Assembly (NCBI GenBank): GCA_947502835.1
Contig: CANNBJ010000003.1
Coordinates: 248,001-312,000, forward strand
Reading direction: 5' to 3'
Length of the DNA stretch: 64,000 nucleotides
DNA from: Bdellovibrionales bacterium
Lineage (GTDB): Bacteria; Bdellovibrionota; UBA1018; CAIMNF01
Shown here: positions 26,381-34,975 of the stretch, one piece after another
How the letters are laid out: each line of letters opens with the position of its first letter
Numbering within the stretch: position 1 is the stretch's first letter
Program-made: the position numbers and the translations under genes
The notes under the pieces: model-generated
Database searches by the model: none
Told to the model about the DNA's origin: nothing
Seen by the model: only the letters and a program-made list of their open reading frames with translations

Positions 26381-26797
26381 CAAAAGCCTGAGTCCGAGGA
26401 TCCCTGTACGCTGATTCTCATTTTGTGTGATGGAGAAAGGTTTGGGTATCCACGGGGAGTCACTCGCCACATCCTGTGGCTCGCCCTTCGGGCGGCACTC
26501 ACGAGGTTCGCGCCGTGCAATTTTATCTTCCTGATAAAATTGTCGAACCCCTGAGCTCGCATTCGTATACGAACGCTCGCGCGTGCCTTCACCTCCTCCG
26601 TGGGGACGCCATTTTCCTCTCCATTTGAACGAGCACAGGTAACGCGCAGGGATCCTTGTACGAATGGGATACGAGTTCCGCAGGACGAATGGCAAAGCCT
26701 TGAGTCCGAGGACTGTTTGAAGTAGGCCATTCGTACAAGGATCCCTATGCGCTAATTTTGATTTTGTGAGATGGAGAGGAAAATGGCGTCCCCACGG
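26381..26797. repeat. tRNA-Glu-linked palindromic array
   Basis: This non-coding stretch is built from copies of the tRNA-Glu 3' end and flank. An exact 27-base inverted copy of 26771-26797 (which includes the last 14 bases of the tRNA) lies at 26598-26624. An exact 20-bp inverted pair is at 26648-26667 and 26727-26746, around a core at 26668-26726. A degraded direct copy of flank 26740-26777 (32 of 38 bases) lies at 26399-26436, fused to a core fragment at 26381-26400. Between 26461 and 26597 are several small perfect hairpins, for example CAATTTTATC/GATAAAATTG around 26518-26542, TTCGTATACGAA and GCCACA/TGTGGC. Confidence 0.85.
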
Positions 26798-26859
26798 GGA
26801 GTCGAACCCCGGTTACTGCCGTGAAAAGGCAATGTCCTAGGCCTCTAGACGATGGGGAC
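26784..26859 (-). tRNA. tRNA-Glu (anticodon TTC)
   Basis: The acceptor GTCCCCA/TGGGGAC, anticodon loop TTTTCAC on a TTGCC/GGCAG stem, T-arm CCGGGGTTCGACTCCCCG (last pair into the loop region), discriminator G and encoded CCA are all present. It reads GAA and GAG. Its 3' end is duplicated in the downstream array. Confidence 0.95.
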
Positions 26860-27140
26860 GCATTAGAAAAGAGGAAGTCTTCTTCTAGCTGAGATGCAAA
26901 ACGAATACAAGGAAAAACAAAAGCAAGGAGGGGAGAACGGTTCTGTTTTCCGGGGTGAAAGGGAGTTATCGGGAGCGAGGGGTAGAGTTGGTTATTAAAT
27001 AATTGCAATCATTGACTTTTTTTCGAGAATGCGAACTCGGGCCCTTGACGATCACCCGACCTCCGGAGCCAGGGTACATTCTCGGGCGGGAATCGAAAAA
27101 AGAGCCCGGGATTTTAAATAAAGGATGTAGAATAAAGAGT
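26860..27140. other. Intergenic leader between tRNA-Glu and sppA
   Basis: This 281-base divergent region has no gene. Nested inverted repeats (CGAGAATG 27024-27031 with CATTCTCG 27077-27084, and inside them TCGGG with CCCGA) lie 55-120 bases before the sppA start and could fold in its leader. No convincing -35/-10 pair was found for either gene. Confidence 0.4.
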
Positions 27141-28145
27141 ATGGACGAAATCAAAAAGAAAAACATCAATCCCCTGGCCTTGATCCTCGGGCTTTCTGCG
27201 GCGCTGTTCGTGTTTTTTCTGATCTTTTCCTTTGCCTATTTCTTTCTGAAGGGGGGTTCGGATTCTTGGAAGGAAACCGAGACCAAGAATGCTTTCAATG
27301 AGAAGCGCGAATACATTGCAGTCATTGAGTTGAAGGGTGTGATCCTCGAGTCAAAGAAAGTGCTTCGCAACCTCAAGGATGCAGCGGAGGACAAGGAGGT
27401 GAAGGCCGTGGTTCTTCGACTGAATTCCCCGGGGGGAGCGGTGGCTCCTTCGCAGGAAATTTATGAGGCGGTGAAGAAGTACGAGAAGCCGCTTGTGATT
27501 TCCATGGGGAGTGTCGCCGCTTCGGGAGCGTTCTATGTGGCGGCTGGGGCGAAGAAGGTGTTCGCAAATGCGGGCACACTGACCGGCTCGATCGGTGTGA
27601 TCATGGAGTTCATGAATCTGAGAAAGCTGTATGATTGGGCCAAGGTAGAACGGTACTCGATCAAGACCGGAAAATTCAAGGATAGCGGCGCGGATTACCG
27701 GGAGCTCGTGCCCGAGGAGCGGGAGTACTTTCAAACACTCGTTCTCGATACGCTCGATCAGTTCAAGGCCGCAGTGGCCGAGGGGCGGAAGCTTACGGCA
27801 GAAGAGGTGAATGCGGTTGCCGACGGGAGAGTCTTCACAGGAGTGCAGGCAAAAAAGCTGAAGCTGGTGGATGAGATCGGTACCCTTCAGGACGCCGTGG
27901 ATTTCGCGGCAAAAGAGGCCAAGATCAAAGGAAAGGTCCGTACGGTTTATCCCACCAAGAGACCCAAAGGCCTCCAGGACCTGTTGCTCGGAGGTGCCAT
28001 GGAAGACGAGGAGACTTTCGAGGAGGAACATTCCTTCATCGACCGGATCGTGTCCAGGGTGGCCGACCGGATTACCGGAATGAAACACAATGGAGCGGAG
28101 ATCCTGCCAGCAGGACTCTATTCGATCTGGAATGGCGCACGCTGA
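27141..28145 (+). CDS. sppA: Signal peptide peptidase SppA
   Basis: A membrane-anchored serine protease of 334 residues that degrades cleaved signal peptides. One N-terminal membrane segment lies at about 10-36. The catalytic serine lies in GSVAASGAFYVAAG and the general-base lysine in SIKTGKFKDSG, as in short (67K-half) SppA enzymes. NSPGGAV is also typical. The ATG at 27141 places the membrane anchor at the N-terminus; the frame is open back to 27003 but without support. Its last 14 bases overlap the rsmB-like start. Confidence 0.9.
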   Translation: MDEIKKKNINPLALILGLSAALFVFFLIFSFAYFFLKGGSDSWKETETKNAFNEKREYIAVIELKGVILESKKVLRNLKDAAEDKEVKAVVLRLNSPGGAVAPSQEIYEAVKKYEKPLVISMGSVAASGAFYVAAGAKKVFANAGTLTGSIGVIMEFMNLRKLYDWAKVERYSIKTGKFKDSGADYRELVPEEREYFQTLVLDTLDQFKAAVAEGRKLTAEEVNAVADGRVFTGVQAKKLKLVDEIGTLQDAVDFAAKEAKIKGKVRTVYPTKRPKGLQDLLLGGAMEDEETFEEEHSFIDRIVSRVADRITGMKHNGAEILPAGLYSIWNGAR

Positions 28146-29361
28146 GCCGGGCCGGAAGGCCGCGCAATCTCTGGTCGGACTCAGGAGTCTTGTGGCAAGA
28201 GTGCTTGCCCATGTAGGCTCGTCCAAGGACTCGCTTGAGGAGTCGGTGAACCGGGTCTTGACCTCGGAGAGCGAAAAAACATTCCAGGATTTCGACCGGG
28301 CTTGGATGTACGAAGTCGCATCCGGAGTTCTCCGGTACCGGGGAAGGCTTGATTTCATCATCGATACTTACTCATTGAAAAAGAAACCCACCGGAGAAAT
28401 CCGGAGGTTCCTTCAGATCGGGATCTACCAGTTGCTCGCCCAGGATGTTCCACCTCCGCTTGCGGTTTCCGAAACCGTCCAGGCGATCCGCTTGAACGAT
28501 GGTGAGGCCCCCTCCAAGTTTGCGAATGCCCTTCTTCGAAAAGTTGCCGATTCGCGCGAATCCTGGATCAACTGGAAGGTCTCGGAGTCGTCCCCGTTTG
28601 AAGAACAGGTGGCGTGGTGCAGTCTCCCCGAGTGGCTATTCAAAAAACTCAGGAAAGAGCGGGGGTCTCCTTGGGTTTTCGCGTTTTCACAGTCGGCATT
28701 GGAGCGTCCGCAGGTCTGGTACCGCACCCGCACCGAAACCATTCTCCTGAACGAGGGCTATCGGGGCAATGAGCCACCGGGCTTTGTGCAGGACATTTCA
28801 AATCAGAAGCTCGTGGAGGAGGTTGCAGAGGTGTTAAAATATCGCCCCGGAAAACCGCCCCGCATCCTTGATCTGTGTTCCGCTCCGGGGGGCAAGTCCA
28901 TGGGGCTTGCCTATGCGGGTTTTCCGGTGATCGCCACCGACATCGATGAGGATCGCCTGCAGCGGGTGCGGGAGAATGTGAATCGTCTTGAGCTCCAGAG
29001 TCAGGTCGAGGTCCGTGCCTATCCCTCGATTCACGAATCAGATGAGAAATTCGATGTGATTTGGATCGATGCGCCCTGCTCAAGCACCGGCATCATCCGG
29101 AGGCATCCGGAGATCAAATGGAATCGCACCTTCCATGATGTGGAGCGGATGGTGCTTGCACAAGCGGAACTCATGACCTGGGCCAGCCGGCACCTCGAGG
29201 ACGGAGGAGTGGTGGTTTATTCGACTTGCTCCGTTTTGGATGCCGAAAACCGTACCAATGTGGCCGGCTTTGAAGTTCAGAAGCAATGGGAATGGGCCCC
29301 CCAGAACGCCCCCGGAGGGGACGGGATCCGCGCCGTTCTTTATTTACACAAAAATTGTTGA
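28132..29361 (+). CDS. rsmB: RsmB-like 16S rRNA cytosine-C5 methyltransferase
   Basis: A protein of 409 residues. An N-terminal NusB-like helical domain (about 15-140, with YEVASGVLRYRGRLDFII) is followed by a Sun/NOP2 methyltransferase domain. SAM-binding LCSAPGGKS (about 245), motif IV DAPCSSTGIIRRHPEIKWNR and motif VI STCSVL carry the two expected cysteines. RsmB makes m5C967 in 16S rRNA. The ATG at 28132 overlaps sppA by 14 bases; an earlier in-frame ATG at 28090 would overlap more. A second Sun-family gene lies at 46680-47942. Confidence 0.87.
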   Translation: MAHAEPGRKAAQSLVGLRSLVARVLAHVGSSKDSLEESVNRVLTSESEKTFQDFDRAWMYEVASGVLRYRGRLDFIIDTYSLKKKPTGEIRRFLQIGIYQLLAQDVPPPLAVSETVQAIRLNDGEAPSKFANALLRKVADSRESWINWKVSESSPFEEQVAWCSLPEWLFKKLRKERGSPWVFAFSQSALERPQVWYRTRTETILLNEGYRGNEPPGFVQDISNQKLVEEVAEVLKYRPGKPPRILDLCSAPGGKSMGLAYAGFPVIATDIDEDRLQRVRENVNRLELQSQVEVRAYPSIHESDEKFDVIWIDAPCSSTGIIRRHPEIKWNRTFHDVERMVLAQAELMTWASRHLEDGGVVVYSTCSVLDAENRTNVAGFEVQKQWEWAPQNAPGGDGIRAVLYLHKNC

Positions 29362-29414
29362 ACCACCATTTCGGCTTTGATAAGGTCCGACCCGTCAGGG
29401 AGGAGCTTGAGCTC

Positions 29415-30944
29415 ATGGGAATCGCATCATTCGTTTTGGTTCTTGGATCCGTCTTTCTCGCAGCACCGGAGGGGAATGCTTCGAAAATCACAGCCGGAGG
29501 GGTCGATGATCCCCGGAGTTTCGATACGACCTGGCATCCCGTCAATTACAGCTGGCACTTCAACGCCCTTCCTCTTCAGGGATCGGTTGAAAACAAACAC
29601 ATTCCTTGGGCTGACAGCTACTGGCCCATGCAACGGGGAGGCATGTCCTACCGGTGGAGGGAGTTTCAGGACAGGAACGCCGAAGTTCCGCTTTCCGCAA
29701 CGGAGCGGAAAAAGGAGTTTTTCCAGGTGCATCGCTACACCCGCGCGGAACTCCTTCGCATGTCCCCCGGTGACAGGCGCGAGCGGGTGGCGAGTCTGTC
29801 ACCGCTTGAAAAATTTTCAATCCTGAATGGCGATTACGACTACAAGCTTGTGAACAAGTTCTCAAACCCCGGCAATGCGGCACTCAGTTCGTGGCAGGGG
29901 TACTGTCACGCGTGGGCCCCGGTTTCCCTGCATTACCCCGAGCCGAATCCCGTCGCGGCAACCAACCCCGACGGAATCGAGGTTGCTTTCGGATCTTCCG
30001 ACATCAAGGCAATCATGATTTCAAGTTATGCGGAGCGGGTGAAGGTTTCCTTTTCCTCGTTCATGAATGGAATCGGCCGGCGCATTGGAAATGTGTTCAA
30101 GAAAATCGGTGGATCCACGATTCCGGATCCCGACGCAACCTTTGTGGGTCAAAGATGTGCGAAGCGTTTTTTGTATCCAACGACGAAGTTCAAGAATGGA
30201 AAAGAGGTCTTCTCGGATTACGGCGATCCGGCAGGCATCATGGATTCAGAGTATCGTTCGGTAGTGGAGTCCTTTCGGGACAAAGCGCTTGCACTCCGCT
30301 TCTTTCCGGAAGGCGGTCCTTCTCCGACAGACCCTGGCTTCGTTCAAAAGGTGATGGCGAACAAGGAGGACCCTGCCTGTCGTGATGTGAATGCAGGAGC
30401 ATTCCATATCGTGATCGGAAACCAACTTGGTCTGATGCGCGAGGGGTTTCTGATCGACAAGACCCGGGACGTGGAGGTGTGGAACCAACCGGTGTTCCGG
30501 TATGATTCCGGGATTGTAGGTTGGTCTGCGCCCGATGCCGGCGCAAGTCCCGGGACCGAGCGGGTGGTACACGTGAAGACGCGGCTCTATTTTGCCGATG
30601 ATACGGATTACGGTTGGGCCTTTTGGTACCCGACGCTTCCTTCCGTGTTCGGGATTTCCTCGCCGTTCACCGGAGAATACGAGCGTTATCAGCAATTCTT
30701 GATTCGGGAGGGTGATCTTACGGAGCCCGGAAAGTATCCCGAGGGAATCCTCGATTATGCGGACTACGAATACAAGATCGATCTCGACCGTGACGGGGTG
30801 ATTCTGGGCGGGGAGTGGATCACCTTTGATCGTCCGGATTTCCTCTGGCTTTTCCGCAAGACCGGGTTTTCGGGCGACTACGCGAAACTCAATTGGATTT
30901 ATCACCCGATCGAGCTGCCGGAAGGCCAGCCTGTCGGATTCTAG
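29415..30944 (+). CDS. Exported transglutaminase-elicitor-like protein
   Basis: A protein of 509 residues with a signal peptide (MGIASFVLVLGSVFLAAPEGNA). A candidate Cys-His-Asp/Asn active site is visible: GYCHAWAPVSL (Cys about 164), NAGAFHIVIGNQLG and EVWNQPVF. The C-terminal YEYKIDLDRDGVILGGEW and RPDFLWLF resemble the transglutaminase-elicitor (GP42-like) family. Members cross-link proteins or act as papain-fold hydrolases outside the cell. The start is chosen for the signal peptide, with GGAGG about 11 bases upstream; the frame is open to 29286. It could help modify host or cell-wall protein, which is inference. Confidence 0.68.
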   Translation: MGIASFVLVLGSVFLAAPEGNASKITAGGVDDPRSFDTTWHPVNYSWHFNALPLQGSVENKHIPWADSYWPMQRGGMSYRWREFQDRNAEVPLSATERKKEFFQVHRYTRAELLRMSPGDRRERVASLSPLEKFSILNGDYDYKLVNKFSNPGNAALSSWQGYCHAWAPVSLHYPEPNPVAATNPDGIEVAFGSSDIKAIMISSYAERVKVSFSSFMNGIGRRIGNVFKKIGGSTIPDPDATFVGQRCAKRFLYPTTKFKNGKEVFSDYGDPAGIMDSEYRSVVESFRDKALALRFFPEGGPSPTDPGFVQKVMANKEDPACRDVNAGAFHIVIGNQLGLMREGFLIDKTRDVEVWNQPVFRYDSGIVGWSAPDAGASPGTERVVHVKTRLYFADDTDYGWAFWYPTLPSVFGISSPFTGEYERYQQFLIREGDLTEPGKYPEGILDYADYEYKIDLDRDGVILGGEWITFDRPDFLWLFRKTGFSGDYAKLNWIYHPIELPEGQPVGF

Positions 30945-30951
30945 GGGCGAT

Positions 30952-31245
30952 TCATTTTTTTGGTGGAGCGTTCAAGGCGGCCGAAGCGGTGAGAACCGCA
31001 AGCCGGATGTCAGGATAGTACTCGGCCTTTCTGAGGGACTCCTCTTCGAATTGTTTGAGTACTTGGTCGAGCAATTCCTTGTTCTTGTTCCGAAGATCTT
31101 CATTTTCTGCAAGGGATGCCTTGATTTGCTCGAGCTTTCGCTCAAGCACCTCAGCCTGCGTGTCGAGGCCTGATTTCTGGGTCTGGAGTTCCTTCACCTG
31201 GTTTACCACGGTGTCCTGGGGCACCACTTCGGCCTTGATGTTCAC
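30952..31245 (-). CDS. Small coiled-coil protein
   Basis: A protein of 97 residues. Residues 10-75 form a heptad-like Leu/Glu/Lys/Gln-rich coiled coil (VNQVKELQTQKSGLDTQAEV and onward). The last 20 residues are Ala-rich. No family recognised. The start overlaps the STAS-like gene stop by 4 bases, making it the last gene of a five-gene minus-strand cluster. Confidence 0.6.
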   Translation of the reverse strand: MNIKAEVVPQDTVVNQVKELQTQKSGLDTQAEVLERKLEQIKASLAENEDLRNKNKELLDQVLKQFEEESLRKAEYYPDIRLAVLTASAALNAPPKK

Positions 31246-31847
31246 AGCTTGATCTCCATTCCGTATGCGGTCTTGAGTTCTTCGAGGGCGGTTGTGACTT
31301 TTTGGTTGTGCTCTTGGTCGCTGGGAGTCGAGCGGGTTTGTTCCTTCATGCGCTCCCCCATGAATGAGGTGATCCGGGTGAGCATCCGGTTCTGTTCCTT
31401 GAGCGTGATGTTCTCAAGCACGATTTTCTGGGCCTGGTCCGCGTCCCCGCCGAGCTTGTCCACTTCCGACTTCAATTCCTCGACACGGGCGCGAAGCACG
31501 TGGATTTCATCCTCAAGGGTGAGGCGCTCCCCGATCTGCCGAAGCTTGAAGCCTCCCAGGCGTTGAAAGAGCAGGCTCAGGCTCAGAAAGTCCGAGAGCC
31601 CCTTTCCTTTTCCAATCCAATACACCTTGTGCTTGGCGCTTTTCGAAAGAAGCTTCTTCAGGTCGATCAGGGGTTTCACGTAGAGGGGGTCCAAGATTGC
31701 AAGAGTGAAGTTCACGACGAGCGGCTCTTCCAGGGTTTTGACCAGGGTTTCAAGGCCGATCGCCAGGATCCGGATCTGCGAAAGCTCGACTGATCCGCGG
31801 ATGGAGAAACAGGAGATGCCCTCGAAACGCTCAAATTTTAGCTTCAT
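31242..31847 (-). CDS. STAS-like domain protein with C-terminal coiled coil
   Basis: A protein of 201 residues. The first 100 (KFERFEGISCFSIRGSVELS..., then EPLVVNFTLAILDP, then HKVYWIGKGKGLSDFLSL) resemble a STAS / anti-anti-sigma fold. Residues 110-195 are a coiled coil (LRARVEELKSEVDKLGGDADQ). The usual phosphorylated Ser/Thr is not clear. The ATG at 31847 has GGAG 8 bases upstream and overlaps the upstream gene's end by 17 bases. It may be a signalling partner of the HDOD-like protein next door. Confidence 0.55.
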   Translation of the reverse strand: MKLKFERFEGISCFSIRGSVELSQIRILAIGLETLVKTLEEPLVVNFTLAILDPLYVKPLIDLKKLLSKSAKHKVYWIGKGKGLSDFLSLSLLFQRLGGFKLRQIGERLTLEDEIHVLRARVEELKSEVDKLGGDADQAQKIVLENITLKEQNRMLTRITSFMGERMKEQTRSTPSDQEHNQKVTTALEELKTAYGMEIKL

Positions 31848-32850
31848 TCTTGATCTCCGGGGTGAGGGACAACTCAAGGTATTGCAATTCGGGGAGGGTG
31901 TCACCCACGCGGCCTGCTCCCTTGAAGTCCGAACCCGTCACGCGTTCTTTCAGCGCTGCGCCGAGCATCGCCATTCCCGAAAGGTCATGGACGTCACGAA
32001 GTCCGCTGATCCACGAAAGGTAGGGAGCACCCCAGACCGACATGGCCTCGTCGAGCGGAGTGAACTCCGGAATCATCTGGGCGACAAAGGTCGCGATGAT
32101 CCCGTGGTGAACACCGAATTTCTGCGTCTCCATGCAAAGTCGCACAGGCTCGGTGTATTTGAGGGAGGAGAGTTTCTTGTAGAATTCCGGTCCCTCGGAG
32201 GGTCTCAGCATGCAGATCATCAGTTGTGAAAGCTGACGTACAAAGGCGGCCGCAGGGGTGAGTTTCTCAAGAGAGAGCTTTTTCTTGTAGCGGGCCACCT
32301 TCAGGGTGGTTTGCCCTTGTTCAACAGCGCGCTGGAAGGCCTGGGCAATCGGTTCGTCGAACTTTGCACCGCCGAGGTTCACCATGGGGGTCTTCGAGAG
32401 ATAAAGGAGAAAATCAAAGATGAGACCGCCTGCAAAGACAAGATCCTTGTAGCGGCTTTCCTCCCCGAACAGGTTTCTCGCTTCATTGGAATACTTCAAA
32501 AGCTCATTTGCCTTGCCGGGGAGCTTCCCGGTCGCTTCGTCCATCTGGAGTTCCTTGGTCTTCAGAACCTGGTTCATGAGGTTCGCAAGCATCCAGAGCT
32601 GGGTTGCGCGGGTGGTGTAAAAGCGAATGTGCTCCTCAAGAGGAACCTCGATATCCTGGGGGTTCAGCGACTTGATCAAGGTCTGGAAGGGTGGAATCAG
32701 GTGGGGATTGAGACTGAAGTTCTTGACGAGATGGGTAACCCGATCTTCGACATTGTCCGGTTCAAAAAGCAGGGGCGTGAGTTTCGTGGCTGCGAATGGC
32801 CCGATGATTTGTTTGAATAAATCCTCGATCAGAGCCACGCCGGGATTCAC
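31831..32850 (-). CDS. Helical protein of unknown function, possibly HDOD-like
   Basis: A protein of 339 residues, mostly helical and cytosolic. KFGVHHGIIATFVAQMIPEF, LSWISGLRDVHDLSGMAML and LVFAGGLIFDFLLYL resemble the helices of HDOD domains, but without strong signature residues. It overlaps psd by 4 bases upstream and the STAS-like gene by 17 downstream. Function unknown; a signalling or scaffold role is plausible from its neighbours. Confidence 0.5.
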   Translation of the reverse strand: MNPGVALIEDLFKQIIGPFAATKLTPLLFEPDNVEDRVTHLVKNFSLNPHLIPPFQTLIKSLNPQDIEVPLEEHIRFYTTRATQLWMLANLMNQVLKTKELQMDEATGKLPGKANELLKYSNEARNLFGEESRYKDLVFAGGLIFDFLLYLSKTPMVNLGGAKFDEPIAQAFQRAVEQGQTTLKVARYKKKLSLEKLTPAAAFVRQLSQLMICMLRPSEGPEFYKKLSSLKYTEPVRLCMETQKFGVHHGIIATFVAQMIPEFTPLDEAMSVWGAPYLSWISGLRDVHDLSGMAMLGAALKERVTGSDFKGAGRVGDTLPELQYLELSLTPEIKNEAKI

Positions 32851-33746
32851 TCGATGAGTTCTCCCAAGGGCTGCCCGAGAGGAACCCAGGTCTCAAGACC
32901 GCGTGCGCTGTTCTCCAGAAGATCCTGGGCAAGCTTGAATTTTTCCTTTTGAAACAACCAGATCACGGTCGACCCCCCAAATAAAAAATACCCCTTTTCA
33001 AGCCCCTTTTCAAATTTAAGTGGCAACGGTGTGCGTTCCGAGTAAGCGCTTTGAACAATCTTCCCCACGCCGAGCGCGCCCACTTCGATCATCGCAGACA
33101 TGCCAATTTTCGGGTGCTCCATGATGGCGACTTGGCGCTCATTCTTGAGAAAAACCCGGGGGACGGACTCGATCGCAACAGGATTCACGGAATGAAGCGC
33201 TCCTGCAACCCGGTAGTGTCGGGTGAGCAAACCCGAGAAAGGAAAATGGAAGCGGTGGTAGTCGACGGGACACAAGCGGGCCAGAATCATGCAGCCACCC
33301 TCAAACCCTCGGGCAAGGGCGGCATCCCCGAGCAGTTCCTCGAGATCGATCTCCATGCCCTTCACTGCGAAGGTTTGACTCGGCTTCAGGTCCGGAAACA
33401 CGAGATAGCGCGCCTCCGCTCCGGCGCAAATTTCGCGCTCGCTGCGGGAGAATGGCCTTTTACCCGGCTTGAATTTCCGGATGAAAAAATCATTGAAGCA
33501 GGCGTACTGTGCTTCCTCGAAATCACCCATGTCGATCCCGTACCGGGAGATGAAGTCCTCGATCTTCGATCGGCTCAAAAGGGAGTCCTCGTAAGCACCG
33601 AAGAGCCGGCTCAACCATCGTTTGGAAAAGAAATGGTCGGTGAGGAAGAATCCGATCGCGCTCCGATAGGCCCATTCAAGATAGGAGCCCCCGTAGACTT
33701 TTTCGGTTTCAACGTTTCGGGTGACGCGATTGTAGTAACGGATCAT
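32847..33746 (-). CDS. psd: Phosphatidylserine decarboxylase proenzyme
   Basis: A protein of 299 residues that decarboxylates phosphatidylserine to phosphatidylethanolamine at the inner membrane. The self-cleavage site is FGGSTVIWLF, near the C-terminus; the serine becomes the pyruvoyl group. CPVDYHRFHFPFSG and LHSVNPVAI are the other family blocks. The GGST form and length fit the longer (type II-like) bacterial enzymes rather than E. coli LGST. Its start lies 38 bases inside the 3' end of the Rsm22-like gene. Confidence 0.92.
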   Translation of the reverse strand: MIRYYNRVTRNVETEKVYGGSYLEWAYRSAIGFFLTDHFFSKRWLSRLFGAYEDSLLSRSKIEDFISRYGIDMGDFEEAQYACFNDFFIRKFKPGKRPFSRSEREICAGAEARYLVFPDLKPSQTFAVKGMEIDLEELLGDAALARGFEGGCMILARLCPVDYHRFHFPFSGLLTRHYRVAGALHSVNPVAIESVPRVFLKNERQVAIMEHPKIGMSAMIEVGALGVGKIVQSAYSERTPLPLKFEKGLEKGYFLFGGSTVIWLFQKEKFKLAQDLLENSARGLETWVPLGQPLGELIE

Positions 33747-34947
33747 GGATCACTTCGCCTCTGAAAATGGGTTTCTTGGGTGTGGGTTCATAGGTGAATC
33801 GCCCCGGTCGGCACACCAGATTCCTGAGACCGGAGGAAGTGCGAATCGGGTCGCTGATCACGCGGACCAACCCCTTTGGAAAAACAGCCTTTTTTTCTGA
33901 TTTCCGCGAGGCAAACCAGACATAGGAAAACTTGAGCCATTCCCGAACGCCTCCGAGCTTGATCGAGAACTTCCGGAAAAAATCCCCCGGCAGTTTTGCC
34001 GGCACCGAGAAGTGGCACCAGTTTTTTCCGGAGGAGAGAGGGCACTTCTCGCGATGCAGGCACGGTCCCCAGAGGGGAAGCGACGCATCGGAGAGCATGA
34101 CTTCGTCACGGATGGTGGAAAGACGCTGGGAGGGCTCACGGAATGCGGGCTCAAGAAGGAGAACACCTCCGCCCTTCGGATCCGCGAGGAAGGGGGCAAG
34201 ACCCTGTTGGAAGATCGCGGCCCCGGGAGCCCCTTCGTTCAGCACATTTCCAAAAAGAACCAAGGAAGCATCAAAGGAGAATCCCTTCGGATGTTTCCAC
34301 CAGGGACGCACCTCGGTCTTCAGGGTGATCGAGCCGTCGATTTCAGGGAAGAGCTCAAGGAGACGGGAGAGAAGTTGTTCCCCGTCCTTCAGGATGGCTT
34401 CGTTGTGGTCAATCCACAGAAGCTCGATCGAAAAGGGAAGCTTGACCTTCGAGGACGCCGAGCCCTTTTCATGGTGGCTCAGGATCCGGTCAAGGGCATG
34501 GCACAAGAATGCAATCGATGCAGTGCCCGGTCCGGCTCCCACATCGATGATCCGGAGTGCCCCGCGTTCGCGCGCGTCCAGGAGTGCCGAATCGACTGCT
34601 TCGGGGTGGCGATCAAAGAGGGTCAGGAACTTGGCTCCCTGAAGTCCGAAAAAGTAAAGGAAGTAACTCGAGCGGAACCGGGCGGTGGTGAAGTAGTTCG
34701 GAAGTCGCGAGGTTTCCCGTCCCGAGGTGAAGAACTCGGAGAGTTCGAGCAGGCCTTTGGAGAAAAAATTGACATCCTCCTTCGAGAAGGGCTTTTTCTT
34801 CCACGATTCAGCGGGAGAGAAACGGTCCTTCACGAACGCGGGAAGCGTTTCGTCGAGCAGCCGGGACCATCGTTCTGGAAAATGGGGAGTCTCGGCAAGC
34901 GAGAAGGTTTTTGGAGCAATTTTCATTGAAGCTTTGGTATACTTCAT
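33709..34947 (-). CDS. Rsm22-like SAM-dependent methyltransferase
   Basis: A protein of about 412 residues. LRIIDVGAGPGTASIAFLC (motif I), ELLWIDHNEAIL and DASLVLFGNVLNE match the Rsm22 / mitochondrial small-subunit methyltransferase-like family. KCPL...GKNWCHFSVPAK supplies cysteines typical of its metal-binding part, as does CLHREKC. Such proteins are linked to assembly of the ribosomal small subunit. The start may be the ATG at 34947 or 34926; a frame open to 35307 runs under the divergent gene and is rejected. It heads the psd cluster. Confidence 0.7.
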   Translation of the reverse strand: MKYTKASMKIAPKTFSLAETPHFPERWSRLLDETLPAFVKDRFSPAESWKKKPFSKEDVNFFSKGLLELSEFFTSGRETSRLPNYFTTARFRSSYFLYFFGLQGAKFLTLFDRHPEAVDSALLDARERGALRIIDVGAGPGTASIAFLCHALDRILSHHEKGSASSKVKLPFSIELLWIDHNEAILKDGEQLLSRLLELFPEIDGSITLKTEVRPWWKHPKGFSFDASLVLFGNVLNEGAPGAAIFQQGLAPFLADPKGGGVLLLEPAFREPSQRLSTIRDEVMLSDASLPLWGPCLHREKCPLSSGKNWCHFSVPAKLPGDFFRKFSIKLGGVREWLKFSYVWFASRKSEKKAVFPKGLVRVISDPIRTSSGLRNLVCRPGRFTYEPTPKKPIFRGEVIHDPLLQSRHPKR

Positions 34948-34975
34948 TTTGTGGCGGAATTGAAAAGGAGTTTCA

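Noticed and set aside
26381-26797. CRISPR-like array
   Set aside because: Copies are inverted and direct, of unequal length, derived from the tRNA end, with no regular spacers and no cas genes.
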